The notes beneath the pieces were generated by a model. That model was given only the letters and a program-made list of their open reading frames with translations, did no database searches and was not told where the DNA came from. This document shows positions 17,408 through 25,166 of a stretch of DNA of 64,000 nt, one piece after another. Made by a program: the position numbers and the translations under genes. Origin of the DNA: Maccoyibacter sp900556645 (GTDB lineage: Bacteria; Bacillota; Clostridia; Lachnospirales; Lachnospiraceae); NCBI GenBank assembly GCA_958349535.1, contig CATWDJ010000006.1:53983-117982 (forward strand), given 5' to 3'. Each line of letters opens with the position of its first letter. Within the stretch, counting starts at the first letter, position 1.

Positions 17408-18130
17408 GTGTACAGAATAGTAGTATGTGATGATGACGAATACTTTGCAAAAGTATTGGGAAGTAAGATAAAAAGAGAATTAAGCAGTCATGGGGAAGAA
17501 TGTGTTGTTGAATATTATGCTGACGGAAAGGAAGTGTTAAGCAAGATTGATACAAAGCCCGTAGATGTGCTGTTCTTAGATATTGATATGCCGGAAGTCA
17601 CAGGAATTGAGTTGGCAGAAACCATCCAAAGAGAAAATCTGGGGACAAATATTATATTTGTTACGAATCGGGAAGATTTAGTGTTTAAAGCCATCCATTA
17701 CCAGCCCTTCCGGTTTATCCGAAAGGATAAGGTGGATGAAGAACTGGCAGAAGCCGTTGCATCCTTAGTGAAGAAAATGCACAGCGAAGACCGTTTAATC
17801 GAGTTAAAGACCAAGGAGGGAACGGTGCTTTTGCCGGTAAAAGAGATTATCTATATGGAAAGCTGCAAACATTATCTGTTTGTTTATTGTGAAAATCGCA
17901 GTTATGAAGTAAGGGATAAAATATCAAATTATGAAACAGAGCTTTCGGAATATGGATTTTTAAAAATACATAGAAGCTATCTGGTAAATGTGCGATATAT
18001 CCAATCGATAAAATCCACAGGAGTGGAATTGGACAATGACGAACTTCTACCAGTCAGCAGAGATAAATTACAAGAGATAAAGAAACTATATTTAGTTTAT
18101 ATGAGGAAATTTGTATATGGAAATCATTAG
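17408..18130 (+). CDS. LytTR-family response regulator (AgrA-like)
   Basis: 240 residues, GTG start with AGGAG 6 bases upstream. Receiver domain (1-125) with acidic pocket CDDDE (8-11) and phospho-acceptor D58 in LFLDIDMPE. C-terminal LytTR DNA-binding domain (about 135-235) with FLKIHRSYLVN and LPVSRDK. LytTR regulators bind direct repeats with about two helical turns between copies. Repeats of exactly that kind lie in front of the two promoters 1.3-1.6 kb downstream. Its end overlaps the sensor kinase gene by 14 bases. With AgrB and AgrD downstream it completes a quorum-sensing circuit. Confidence 0.9.
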   Translation: MYRIVVCDDDEYFAKVLGSKIKRELSSHGEECVVEYYADGKEVLSKIDTKPVDVLFLDIDMPEVTGIELAETIQRENLGTNIIFVTNREDLVFKAIHYQPFRFIRKDKVDEELAEAVASLVKKMHSEDRLIELKTKEGTVLLPVKEIIYMESCKHYLFVYCENRSYEVRDKISNYETELSEYGFLKIHRSYLVNVRYIQSIKSTGVELDNDELLPVSRDKLQEIKKLYLVYMRKFVYGNH

Positions 18131-19412
18131 TTATGTTACGGAGCATGCGGCAAGTGCTATTGACTGTATTCTGTTAGTGTGGATTATGGTAAGCTTTTAT
18201 GAACCAAAGAAGAAAATTCCATGGTGGAAATATCTTGTTTGGTTTATTGTATTGTTTATACCGATAGGCTGTCTGAACGAACACTTTAATTTGCAGTGTG
18301 TAGTAAGTATTCTAACGATGTTTGCCTTTGCATTTCTGGAACTGAAGGGAAAGAACATAGAGAAGCTGATTGCAATTTTGGGCATTTTTATTGTAATTGC
18401 CTTTATCAATGTGGGAATCATCCAGATGATTTCCTTCTTCGGGAAAACACCCATTGATGTTCTGATAATTCCGGGAAGTCTATTGCGGATTTTGGTACTG
18501 ATTGTCAGCAAGGTTACTCTAGTAACGGTTTTGAGTTTGATACAGCGTTTCTTTCACAAAGAACGCTATTTTAACAAAGAAGAATATATACTGGGCGTGG
18601 TATTGTATCTGATTTATACCACGGTGGCGACCATTGTCACCAAGATTATGGGAACGGTGGAGTTAAGCTTCAAGGAACAGCTTAGCTTTTTTGCACTGAC
18701 CATTCTTTTGTTTGTCATCAATCTTTTTCTGATATGGCTGATTCGGAAAATGAATTATCAGAACCGCTGTGAGGTGGAGAATACCATTTTAAAAGTACAG
18801 TTAGAACAGCAGGAAGTGCAGATTAACAATACGGAGCTGATGTATCAGAATGCTCGCAAGATGCGGCATGATATGAAGCATTATTTTACCACCTACCTGC
18901 AACTGTTAAACGAAGGGGAGGTAGAACTGGTAAAAGAAGAGATGAAAAAGGCATTGAATACAAAATTTGATACAGAAAATGTCTATTTTATGGAAAGCAA
19001 GCAGATTAATGCGGTCATCAATCAGAAGGCTACAGTATGTAAAGAGAAGGAAATCCCCTTTGATGTACAGATTAGCGGAGAGTTCGAGTGGAGAAATGAA
19101 AGCAATATTGCCATCCTGCTTTCCAATCTTCTGGATAATGCCATAGAGGCAGAGGTCAAGGAGACTGAGAAAAAGGAAATGAAACTGAAAATGTTTACCT
19201 ATAAGGAAAGCGTCAATATTATTGTGGAAAACAGAGTGGCAGAGTCGGTGTTGGAGAAAAATCCCATGTTAAAGACCACCAAGGAAAAGAAACAAAATCA
19301 CGGAATCGGAATAGAGAGCATTCGGGAAATTGTGAAGCAGGAAGAGGGAACCATGGATATCTCCGAGGAAATCGGCTGGTTTATCATTCATATCCTGTTG
19401 CCGAAGAGGTAG
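18117..19412 (+). CDS. Sensor histidine kinase with GHKL ATPase domain (AgrC-like)
   Basis: 431 residues from the ATG at 18117, which has GAGGAA 8 bases upstream; an in-frame TTG at 18111 is weaker. Six or so hydrophobic segments (about 1-210) form the sensing membrane domain, followed by a coiled linker and a DHp-like segment with the His in RKMRHDMKHYF (about residue 250). The GHKL ATPase domain has NLLDNAIEA (N box) and HGIGIESIREI (G box). This layout is that of AgrC-type receptors for cyclic peptides. It overlaps the regulator gene and is transcribed with it. Confidence 0.9.
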   Translation: MEIISYVTEHAASAIDCILLVWIMVSFYEPKKKIPWWKYLVWFIVLFIPIGCLNEHFNLQCVVSILTMFAFAFLELKGKNIEKLIAILGIFIVIAFINVGIIQMISFFGKTPIDVLIIPGSLLRILVLIVSKVTLVTVLSLIQRFFHKERYFNKEEYILGVVLYLIYTTVATIVTKIMGTVELSFKEQLSFFALTILLFVINLFLIWLIRKMNYQNRCEVENTILKVQLEQQEVQINNTELMYQNARKMRHDMKHYFTTYLQLLNEGEVELVKEEMKKALNTKFDTENVYFMESKQINAVINQKATVCKEKEIPFDVQISGEFEWRNESNIAILLSNLLDNAIEAEVKETEKKEMKLKMFTYKESVNIIVENRVAESVLEKNPMLKTTKEKKQNHGIGIESIREIVKQEEGTMDISEEIGWFIIHILLPKR

Positions 19413-19424
19413 TGAGTCGACAAA

Positions 19425-19506
19425 ATATGCCAAAAATCTACAATTTATGCCTAAACGGTGCAGTTGGTGACAGAAACATTGAAAAATATACCAAGCTTTT
19501 TATAAT
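19425..19506 (+). promoter_or_regulatory. Promoter with phased LytTR-type repeats upstream of a candidate small RNA
   Basis: -35 TTGAAA at 19479-19484, 16-bp spacer, -10 TATAAT at 19501-19506. Upstream lie three related 8-mers at 19-20-bp steps: AATATGCC (19425), TTTATGCC (19444) and TTGGTGAC (19464). The last ends 7 bp before the -35 box, the same geometry as at the agrBD promoter. Likely target of the LytTR regulator encoded upstream (inferred). Confidence 0.65.
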
Positions 19507-19512
19507 AAAGTT

Positions 19513-19603
19513 ATGGGAAGTGGAATCTTATGGGCTTTAGAAGATAAGAGCGGAAATAGGAGACAGTTCATACGGAAAGATGAGCTGTTTCCTTATTTTT
19601 TTC
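19513..19603 (+). ncRNA. Candidate agr-controlled small RNA
   Basis: About 90 bases between the promoter ending at 19506 and a strong terminator ending near 19602. The promoter has LytTR-type repeats, so a regulated short transcript is expected. A 31-codon frame starts at base 19513, but it would be leaderless and runs into the terminator stem, so an untranslated RNA is preferred. The terminator could also simply serve agrC read-through. Position between agrC and agrB is reminiscent of the divergent RNAIII unit in staphylococci, with no sequence similarity claimed. Confidence 0.4.
19558..19602 (+). terminator. Strong rho-independent terminator between agrC-like and agrB genes
   Basis: 14-bp stem (two G-U pairs) AGGAGACAGTTCAT/ATGAGCTGTTTCCT, 8-base loop, then TATTTTTTTC. 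Confidence 0.88.
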
Positions 19604-19608
19604 TATAA

Positions 19609-19691
19609 TTGGTTTAAATATGCAGCAATTGGTGCCAGAAAAAGGCGGTTGGTGCCAAAGGTATTGAAAAAATAAAAAGAATAGGTATGAT
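19609..19691 (+). promoter_or_regulatory. agrBD promoter with three 20-bp-phased repeats
   Basis: -35 TTGAAA at 19664-19669, 16-bp spacer, -10 TATGAT at 19686-19691. Upstream copies TTGGTTTA (19609), TTGGTGCC (19629) and TTGGTGCC (19649) are spaced exactly 20 bp, the last 7 bp before the -35 box. This matches the known habit of AgrA/ComE-type LytTR regulators of binding direct repeats next to a -35 box. Confidence 0.72.
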
Positions 19692-19713
19692 GTAGAAAAA
19701 AGGGAGTGATTCA

Positions 19714-20334
19714 TTGACAAAGATAGCCGCAAAGATAAGCAGCTTCTTGTGTGCAAGAGGAGTTGTGGAAGAAGAAGAGAAAGACTTATATACCTATGGC
19801 TATGAGATTATTTTAGAAAACATAGGAAAAACCATACTGCTGTTAATAGCAGGTGGGATTATACATAAATTTGTTGCCACTTGTATTTTTGTAGTAGGCT
19901 TTGTATCTTTACGAAGCAGTTGTGGCGGTTACCATGCAAAGAAGGCATGGCAGTGTGACATACTTACACTGATTCTGTGGGGAAGTGTCATTGGTGGCAT
20001 ATCCTTTGTAAAAAATATATTGATGAATGGAAAAGTATTTCTTTACATATTTGTGCTGGTCAGTGAGTTGATAATTATTCACTATGCACCGGTGGAACAC
20101 AGGAACAATAGATTGACAAAAGAGAAAAGAGAGAAGAACAGAAGACAAGCCTTAGTGATGGGAACGTTATATGGAATCTTAGTATTGCTATTTTCCTTTG
20201 TGTCAATTGATTATGGTATAACCTTATCTCTTACATTATTAGAAGTAGCAATATTGATGATAATACCTAGTGAAGGGAGGATAAGCAATGAAGAAACAGA
20301 ACAAACTGGAAATGATGGTGAAAAAAGCTGGTGA
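19714..20334 (+). CDS. agrB: AgrB-like peptide-processing membrane protease
   Basis: 206 residues, TTG start with GGGAG upstream. AgrB cuts and cyclises the AgrD precursor in the membrane. The catalytic pair is visible as H74 and C81 in GGYHAKKAWQC, with the 7-residue spacing known for AgrB (H77/C84 in S. aureus), preceded by the conserved RSSCGG. Four to six hydrophobic segments follow. The C-terminal coding region overlaps agrD by 47 bases in another frame, so the two are translationally linked. Confidence 0.93.
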   Translation: MTKIAAKISSFLCARGVVEEEEKDLYTYGYEIILENIGKTILLLIAGGIIHKFVATCIFVVGFVSLRSSCGGYHAKKAWQCDILTLILWGSVIGGISFVKNILMNGKVFLYIFVLVSELIIIHYAPVEHRNNRLTKEKREKNRRQALVMGTLYGILVLLFSFVSIDYGITLSLTLLEVAILMIIPSEGRISNEETEQTGNDGEKSW

Positions 20335-20425
20335 AAAAGCGATTAGTAATGCAAGCAGCAAAGCATCTTTGTATTACTGCTATCAGCCAAAACAGCCAAA
20401 GGGATTAGAAAAGTTTAGCAAGTAA
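20288..20425 (+). CDS. agrD: AgrD-like cyclic autoinducer peptide precursor
   Basis: 45 codons, starting inside the end of agrB, with a strong AGGGAGG ribosome site at 20274-20280. The product is N-terminally amphipathic and basic (MKKQNKLEMMVKKAGEKAI), then small residues, then the likely signal core ASLYYCYQ, then a charged tail PKQPKGLEKFSK. This matches the AgrD plan: amphipathic leader, Cys-containing core, and Pro-rich charged C-terminal recognition tail. The Cys (residue 31) is the likely ring residue. The exact size of the mature peptide cannot be read from the sequence. Confidence 0.85.
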   Translation: MKKQNKLEMMVKKAGEKAISNASSKASLYYCYQPKQPKGLEKFSK

Positions 20426-20478
20426 AAGCCCGTTGCTGCTATAAAATCACACACAAAGCAGCAGGAAAACTTTCTAAT

Positions 20479-20621
20479 GTGAGTATATTTTCATGAATTT
20501 CAATGAATCTTTAGGTTAAATAAAAAAGGTCAGAACCCGCAAGTGTCTCTCACAGAGCTGCGTATCATGCCAACCTAGCTCTGAAATAAAAGTATATTGA
20601 AATTCATGGAAATATACTCAC
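20479..20621. repeat. 143-bp inverted-repeat element
   Basis: 26-bp terminal inverted repeats (20479-20504 and 20596-20621) with one mismatch enclose about 90 bases, which contain a second stem CAGAGCT/AGCTCTG. No coding frame or target duplication is evident. It could be a MITE-like element or the structured 3' end of the agrBD transcript. Confidence 0.7.
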
Positions 20622-20630
20622 AGCCCTAAG

Positions 20631-20670
20631 AAAAAGGTATCTCAAAATGTCCGCTCGAGATACCTTTTTT
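20631..20670. terminator. Bidirectional terminator between agrD and the activase gene
   Basis: 13-bp stem AAAAAGGTATCTC/GAGATACCTTTTT with a run of A on the left and T on the right, between convergent genes; it can serve both strands. Confidence 0.85.
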
Positions 20671-20672
20671 GT

Positions 20673-23600
20673 TTAATGTTTTTTTAGATTTTTTTGAGCT
20701 GTGGACAGCATCAATTTAATACGGTTCAGCTGATTTACCTCGGAGGCTCCCGGATCGTAGTCGATAGCCACAATGTTTGCCAGCGGATATTGATGACGCA
20801 GCTCTTTAATAACACCCTTGCCTACAATGTGGTTTGGCAGGCAGGCAAAAGGCTGGGTACATATGATGTTCGGAGTGCCGGTTTCAATCAATTCAATCAT
20901 TTCTCCGGTTAGGAACCAACCCTCGCCGGTCTGATTTCCAGGAGAAACGATGTGTTCCGCATGGGCAGCGGTTTCTTCAATGCGTGCCGGCGGAATAAAG
21001 TGTTTACTCTTCTCAAATTCATCTCTGGCGGCAGAGCGGAGCCATTCCAATCCTTTGATACCCATATTGCAGTAGATGGCAGATTTTTTGCTCATGCCCA
21101 GTTTTTCATGCTTAAAGTTGGCGTTATAGAAGCAATACAGGAAGAAGTCTAACAAGTCAGGTACCACCGCTTCGGCACCTTCGGATTCCAGCAGGTCTAC
21201 CAAAAAGTTATTGGCTGCCGGAGCGAATTTTGCCAAAATTTCGCCCACGATTCCAACCCTTGGCTTTTGAATATCCAGAATCGGAAGGTTGTCAAAATCA
21301 CGGATAATCCCACGGCACATTTTTTTGTAGGTGCGGTGGGAAAGCATTTTATCCTGTGATAAGAAGGCGATACATTTCTCTTTCCATTTTTCATGCAGGG
21401 CATTGGCAGAACCCGGAACTGCCTCGTAAGGACGCATACGGTACAGACACCGGAGGAAAATATCTCCGAATACCAGACCGTACAGACCTTTCTGTACCAA
21501 AGCCGGAGTAAATTTAAAGCCCGGATTTTTCTCCAGAGAAGCAAGGTTGATGGAGATAACCGGAACATCCGGGTATCCCGCTTTTTCCAATGCACGGCGG
21601 ATAAATCCGATGTAGTTGGAGGCACGACAGCCGCCTCCGGTCTGAGACATCAGAATAGCAGTTTTGCCCATATCATATTTGCCGGAAAGTACGGCATCCA
21701 TAATCTGTCCTACCACCAGAAGAGACGGGTAGCAGGCATCGTTGTTTACAAAACGAAGTCCGGTGTTGACCGCATCCCGGTTATCATTTCCCAATACCTC
21801 CAGATTGTAGCCGGAGGAACGGAAAGCCGGAGCGATGATGTCGAAATGAATCGGAGACATCTGCGGACATAAGATGGTATAGTTTTTACGCATCTCTTCG
21901 GTAAAAATGGTACGATTATAATTGGTCGGCTTGATTTCCCGTTTGATATTGTGTTTTTCACGGACACGGATGGCTGCCAGAAGAGAACGGATACGGATTC
22001 TTGCAGCACCTAAATTGTTTACCTCATCTATTTTCAGGCAGGTGTAAATCTTACCTGAATTTGAAAGAATGTCGTTGACACAGTCGGTGGTAACGGCATC
22101 CAGCCCACAACCAAAGGAATTTAACTGAATCAAATCCAGATTCTCCGTGGTTTTCACGTAGTTGGCGGCGGCGTAAAGTCTGGAGTGATACATCCATTGG
22201 TCCAGAACAATCAGCGGACGGTCTACCTTTGACAGATGGGAAATGGAATCCTCTGTTAAAACCGCAATGCCGTAGGAGTTAATCAACTCCGGGATACCGT
22301 GGTTAATTTCCGGATCCACGTGATAAGGACGTCCTGCCAGAACGATGCCCCGCTTTCCGGTTTCTTCCAGATAACGCAGGGTTTCCTCACCTTTCCGTCG
22401 CATATCCTCCCGGGTATTTGCCAGTTCTGTCCATGCGGCTTCTGCGGCATTTCGGATTTCTTTCTCCGGGATTTGGAATTCCTTTGTAAATTCTTCTACC
22501 AATCGGTCAAAAAGAGCAGCTTTATTGCCAAAGGACATAAACGGATTCAGAAAACGAACCTGTCCACTGGTAATCTCGTCTACATTATTCTTAATATTTT
22601 CTGCATAAGAGGTGACAATCGGGCAGTTGTAATGGTTGTTGGCATCCTCAAACTCCTGTCTCTCATATGGGATACACGGATAGAAGATAAAGTCTACCTT
22701 CTGGTCAATCAGCCATTTCACATGTCCGTGTGCCAGCTTCGCCGGATAACATTCCGATTCACTGGGAATGGATTCGATACCCAGCTCGTAAATTTTGCGG
22801 GTAGAAGCCGGGGAAAGTACTGTCTGGAAACCAAGCTCCCGGAAGAAAACAGCCCAGAAAGGATAGTTTTCATAAAAATTCAGGACCCTTGGAATACCCA
22901 CTGTACCCCGGGTAGCTTTTTCGTCAGAGAGTGGTTCATAGTCAAATAATCTCTGGAACTTATATTCAAACAGATTTGGAATCTGTTCTTTGTTCTTTTC
23001 TTTGCCCAAACCACGCTCACAGCGGTTTCCGGTAATGTAGGAACGATTGCCGCTGAAACGGTTGATGGTCAAAAGACAATGGTTGGTACAGCCTTTGCAG
23101 CGTGTCAGCTTTGTGTCAAAGGTCAGGTTGCAGATTTCTTCAATGGAAAGCATGGAGGTCTCATGTCCTTCCTCATAGCGTTCTCTGGCAATGAGAGCGG
23201 CACCGAAGGCACCCATGATTCCCGCAATATCAGGACGGACTGCCTGACAGCCGGAAATTTTCTCAAAGCTTCTGAGGACGGCATCGTTATAGAAGGTACC
23301 ACCCTGTACCACTACATTCTTGCCTAAATCGGAGGCATCGGAAAGCTTGATAACCTTGAATAAAGCATTTTTGATAACAGAATAAGCAAGACCGGAGGAA
23401 ATATCCGCAACGGACGCTCCTTCTTTCTGTGCCTGTTTTACCTTGGAATTCATAAATACGGTACAGCGTGTTCCTAAGTCGATAGGATTCTTTGCAAACA
23501 AAGCCTCCTTGGCAAAATCACGCACATCATAATTCAGGGATTTTGCAAAGGTTTCTATAAAGGAGCCGCATCCTGAGGAGCAGGCCTCGTTTAACTGAAC

Positions 23601-24920
23601 ACTGTCTACTGTCTGGTTCTTGATACGGATACATTTCATGTCCTGTCCGCCAATGTCCAGAATACAGTCTACCTCCGGGTTAAAATAAGCCGCAGCATAG
23701 TAATGGGAAACGGTCTCTACCTCGCCGTCATCCAATTGCAAGGCGGACTGAATCAGAGCTTCGCCGTATCCGGTGGAGCAGGAGTAGACAATCTTTGCCT
23801 CTGCAGGAAGAAGCTCATGGATTTCTTTCATGGAGCGGATGGTGGTGGCAAGAGGACTTCCGTTGTTGTTATCATAAAAAGAATACAGCAGGGAGCCGTC
23901 CTCACCCACCAGAGCAACCTTTGTGGTGGTGGAACCTGCGTCAATTCCCAGATAACAGTTGCCTTTATAGGTGGATAAGTCGGCAGTCGGTACATGGTTA
24001 CCGCTGTGTCTCTCTGTAAACTGGTTATATTCCTGCTGGGAAGTAAAAAGCGGTTCCATACGCTCTACCTCAAATTCCATATGAATCTGGGAGGAGAGCA
24101 TTTTCAGAATCTCCCGTAAGGTGGTTGTTTCCTCTTCCTTGTAGTTTAAAGCAGAGCCGATTGCCGCAAACAGATGGGAATTAGGCGGTGTAATGACATG
24201 CTCCTTGTCCAGATTTAAGGTACGAATAAAGGAAGTTTTTAATTCTGACAGAAAATGCAAAGGACCGCCTAAAAAAGCTACGTGTCCGCGAATTGGTTTT
24301 CCGCAGGCAAGACCGCTGATGGTCTGGTTTACAACAGCCTGAAAAATAGAAGCTGCCAAATCTTCCTTGGTGGCACCTTCATTAATCAGAGGTTGGATAT
24401 CCGTTTTGGCAAAAACACCACAGCGGGCGGCAATAGGATAGATAGCCTTATAATCCTTGGCGTATTTGTTCAATCCCATGGCATCGGTCTGGATTAAAGA
24501 AGCCATCTGGTCGATAAAAGAGCCTGTACCACCGGCACAGATACCGTTCATACGTTGTTCCACGTTGCCGCCTTCAAAATAAATGATTTTGGCATCCTCG
24601 CCGCCCAGCTCAATGGCAACATCCGTCTGTGGAGCATAGTGCTGCAAGGCGGTGGAAACAGAGATAACCTCCTGAACAAAAGGAATATGTAAATGCTTTG
24701 CTAAGGTCAGACCGCCGGAACCGGTAATCATGGGAGCTAAAAGCATATCCCCCTCTTTCCGGTAGGCTTTGTCCAAAAGAGCAGTTAAAGTCTCCTGAAT
24801 ATTAGCAAAATGACGCTCATAATCCGAGAAGACCAAATCGTTGTTTTCATCTAAAATTGCTATTTTTACGGTTGTGGAACCGATGTCAATACCAAGTTTG
24901 TAAAGCTTTTGATTTTCCAT
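20673..24920 (-). CDS. Giant 2-hydroxyacyl-CoA dehydratase activase-related protein (double BadF/BcrA ATPase)
   Basis: 1415 residues. Two ASKHA-type ATPase modules in tandem: the first (about 5-265) has GIDIGSTTVKIA, GICAGGTGSFIDQM and RCGVFAKTD; the second (about 325-590) has GIDAGSTTTKVA, ACSSGCGSFIETF and RCTVFMNSK. The Cys in each pair of motifs match the Fe-S cluster ligands of activases such as HgdC. The C-terminal 800 residues contain GCTNHC plus DUF2229-like and dehydratase-subunit-like segments (GRPYHVDPEINHGIPEL, SQTGGGCRASNYIGFIRRAL). Family members of this size are widespread in clostridia, and their substrate is unknown. No dehydratase partner is next to it. Start ATG has AGGTGAT upstream on the minus strand. 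It ends at the convergent terminator shared with agrD. Confidence 0.9.
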   Translation of the reverse strand: MENQKLYKLGIDIGSTTVKIAILDENNDLVFSDYERHFANIQETLTALLDKAYRKEGDMLLAPMITGSGGLTLAKHLHIPFVQEVISVSTALQHYAPQTDVAIELGGEDAKIIYFEGGNVEQRMNGICAGGTGSFIDQMASLIQTDAMGLNKYAKDYKAIYPIAARCGVFAKTDIQPLINEGATKEDLAASIFQAVVNQTISGLACGKPIRGHVAFLGGPLHFLSELKTSFIRTLNLDKEHVITPPNSHLFAAIGSALNYKEEETTTLREILKMLSSQIHMEFEVERMEPLFTSQQEYNQFTERHSGNHVPTADLSTYKGNCYLGIDAGSTTTKVALVGEDGSLLYSFYDNNNGSPLATTIRSMKEIHELLPAEAKIVYSCSTGYGEALIQSALQLDDGEVETVSHYYAAAYFNPEVDCILDIGGQDMKCIRIKNQTVDSVQLNEACSSGCGSFIETFAKSLNYDVRDFAKEALFAKNPIDLGTRCTVFMNSKVKQAQKEGASVADISSGLAYSVIKNALFKVIKLSDASDLGKNVVVQGGTFYNDAVLRSFEKISGCQAVRPDIAGIMGAFGAALIARERYEEGHETSMLSIEEICNLTFDTKLTRCKGCTNHCLLTINRFSGNRSYITGNRCERGLGKEKNKEQIPNLFEYKFQRLFDYEPLSDEKATRGTVGIPRVLNFYENYPFWAVFFRELGFQTVLSPASTRKIYELGIESIPSESECYPAKLAHGHVKWLIDQKVDFIFYPCIPYERQEFEDANNHYNCPIVTSYAENIKNNVDEITSGQVRFLNPFMSFGNKAALFDRLVEEFTKEFQIPEKEIRNAAEAAWTELANTREDMRRKGEETLRYLEETGKRGIVLAGRPYHVDPEINHGIPELINSYGIAVLTEDSISHLSKVDRPLIVLDQWMYHSRLYAAANYVKTTENLDLIQLNSFGCGLDAVTTDCVNDILSNSGKIYTCLKIDEVNNLGAARIRIRSLLAAIRVREKHNIKREIKPTNYNRTIFTEEMRKNYTILCPQMSPIHFDIIAPAFRSSGYNLEVLGNDNRDAVNTGLRFVNNDACYPSLLVVGQIMDAVLSGKYDMGKTAILMSQTGGGCRASNYIGFIRRALEKAGYPDVPVISINLASLEKNPGFKFTPALVQKGLYGLVFGDIFLRCLYRMRPYEAVPGSANALHEKWKEKCIAFLSQDKMLSHRTYKKMCRGIIRDFDNLPILDIQKPRVGIVGEILAKFAPAANNFLVDLLESEGAEAVVPDLLDFFLYCFYNANFKHEKLGMSKKSAIYCNMGIKGLEWLRSAARDEFEKSKHFIPPARIEETAAHAEHIVSPGNQTGEGWFLTGEMIELIETGTPNIICTQPFACLPNHIVGKGVIKELRHQYPLANIVAIDYDPGASEVNQLNRIKLMLSTAQKNLKKH

Positions 24921-25026
24921 AAAATATCACCTGTTATTACCTATTAAAATATTACTTTTCCTAAAACATACCCATTCTACGACAGTAAGTGACAAAAAAC
25001 AACCCCTTTTTGGGGATTTTATTCTT

Positions 25027-25104
25027 TCTTTAGAAAAGGGAATTCTAAAGAATTTGTGAAGATTTGGCACATTCGTTGACAAACAAAACCCGAAAAATTA
25101 TAAT
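25027..25104 (+). promoter_or_regulatory. Promoter and palindrome upstream of the rhomboid-like gene
   Basis: -35 TTGACA at 25076-25081, 17-bp spacer, -10 TATAAT at 25099-25104: a near-perfect sigma-A promoter. A perfect 9-bp inverted repeat TCTTTAGAA/TTCTAAAGA with a 7-base loop lies at 25027-25051, possibly an operator or hairpin. Confidence 0.75.
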
Positions 25105-25166
25105 GAGTAGACGATGCAGTATCCTAGAGGTACAGTGCTATGTGAAAGAAGAGATTGAGGTGCAAA

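Noticed and set aside
19513..19608. 31-codon frame starting exactly at the predicted transcription start
   Set aside because: It would need leaderless translation and runs through the terminator stem and T tract; no known peptide pattern.
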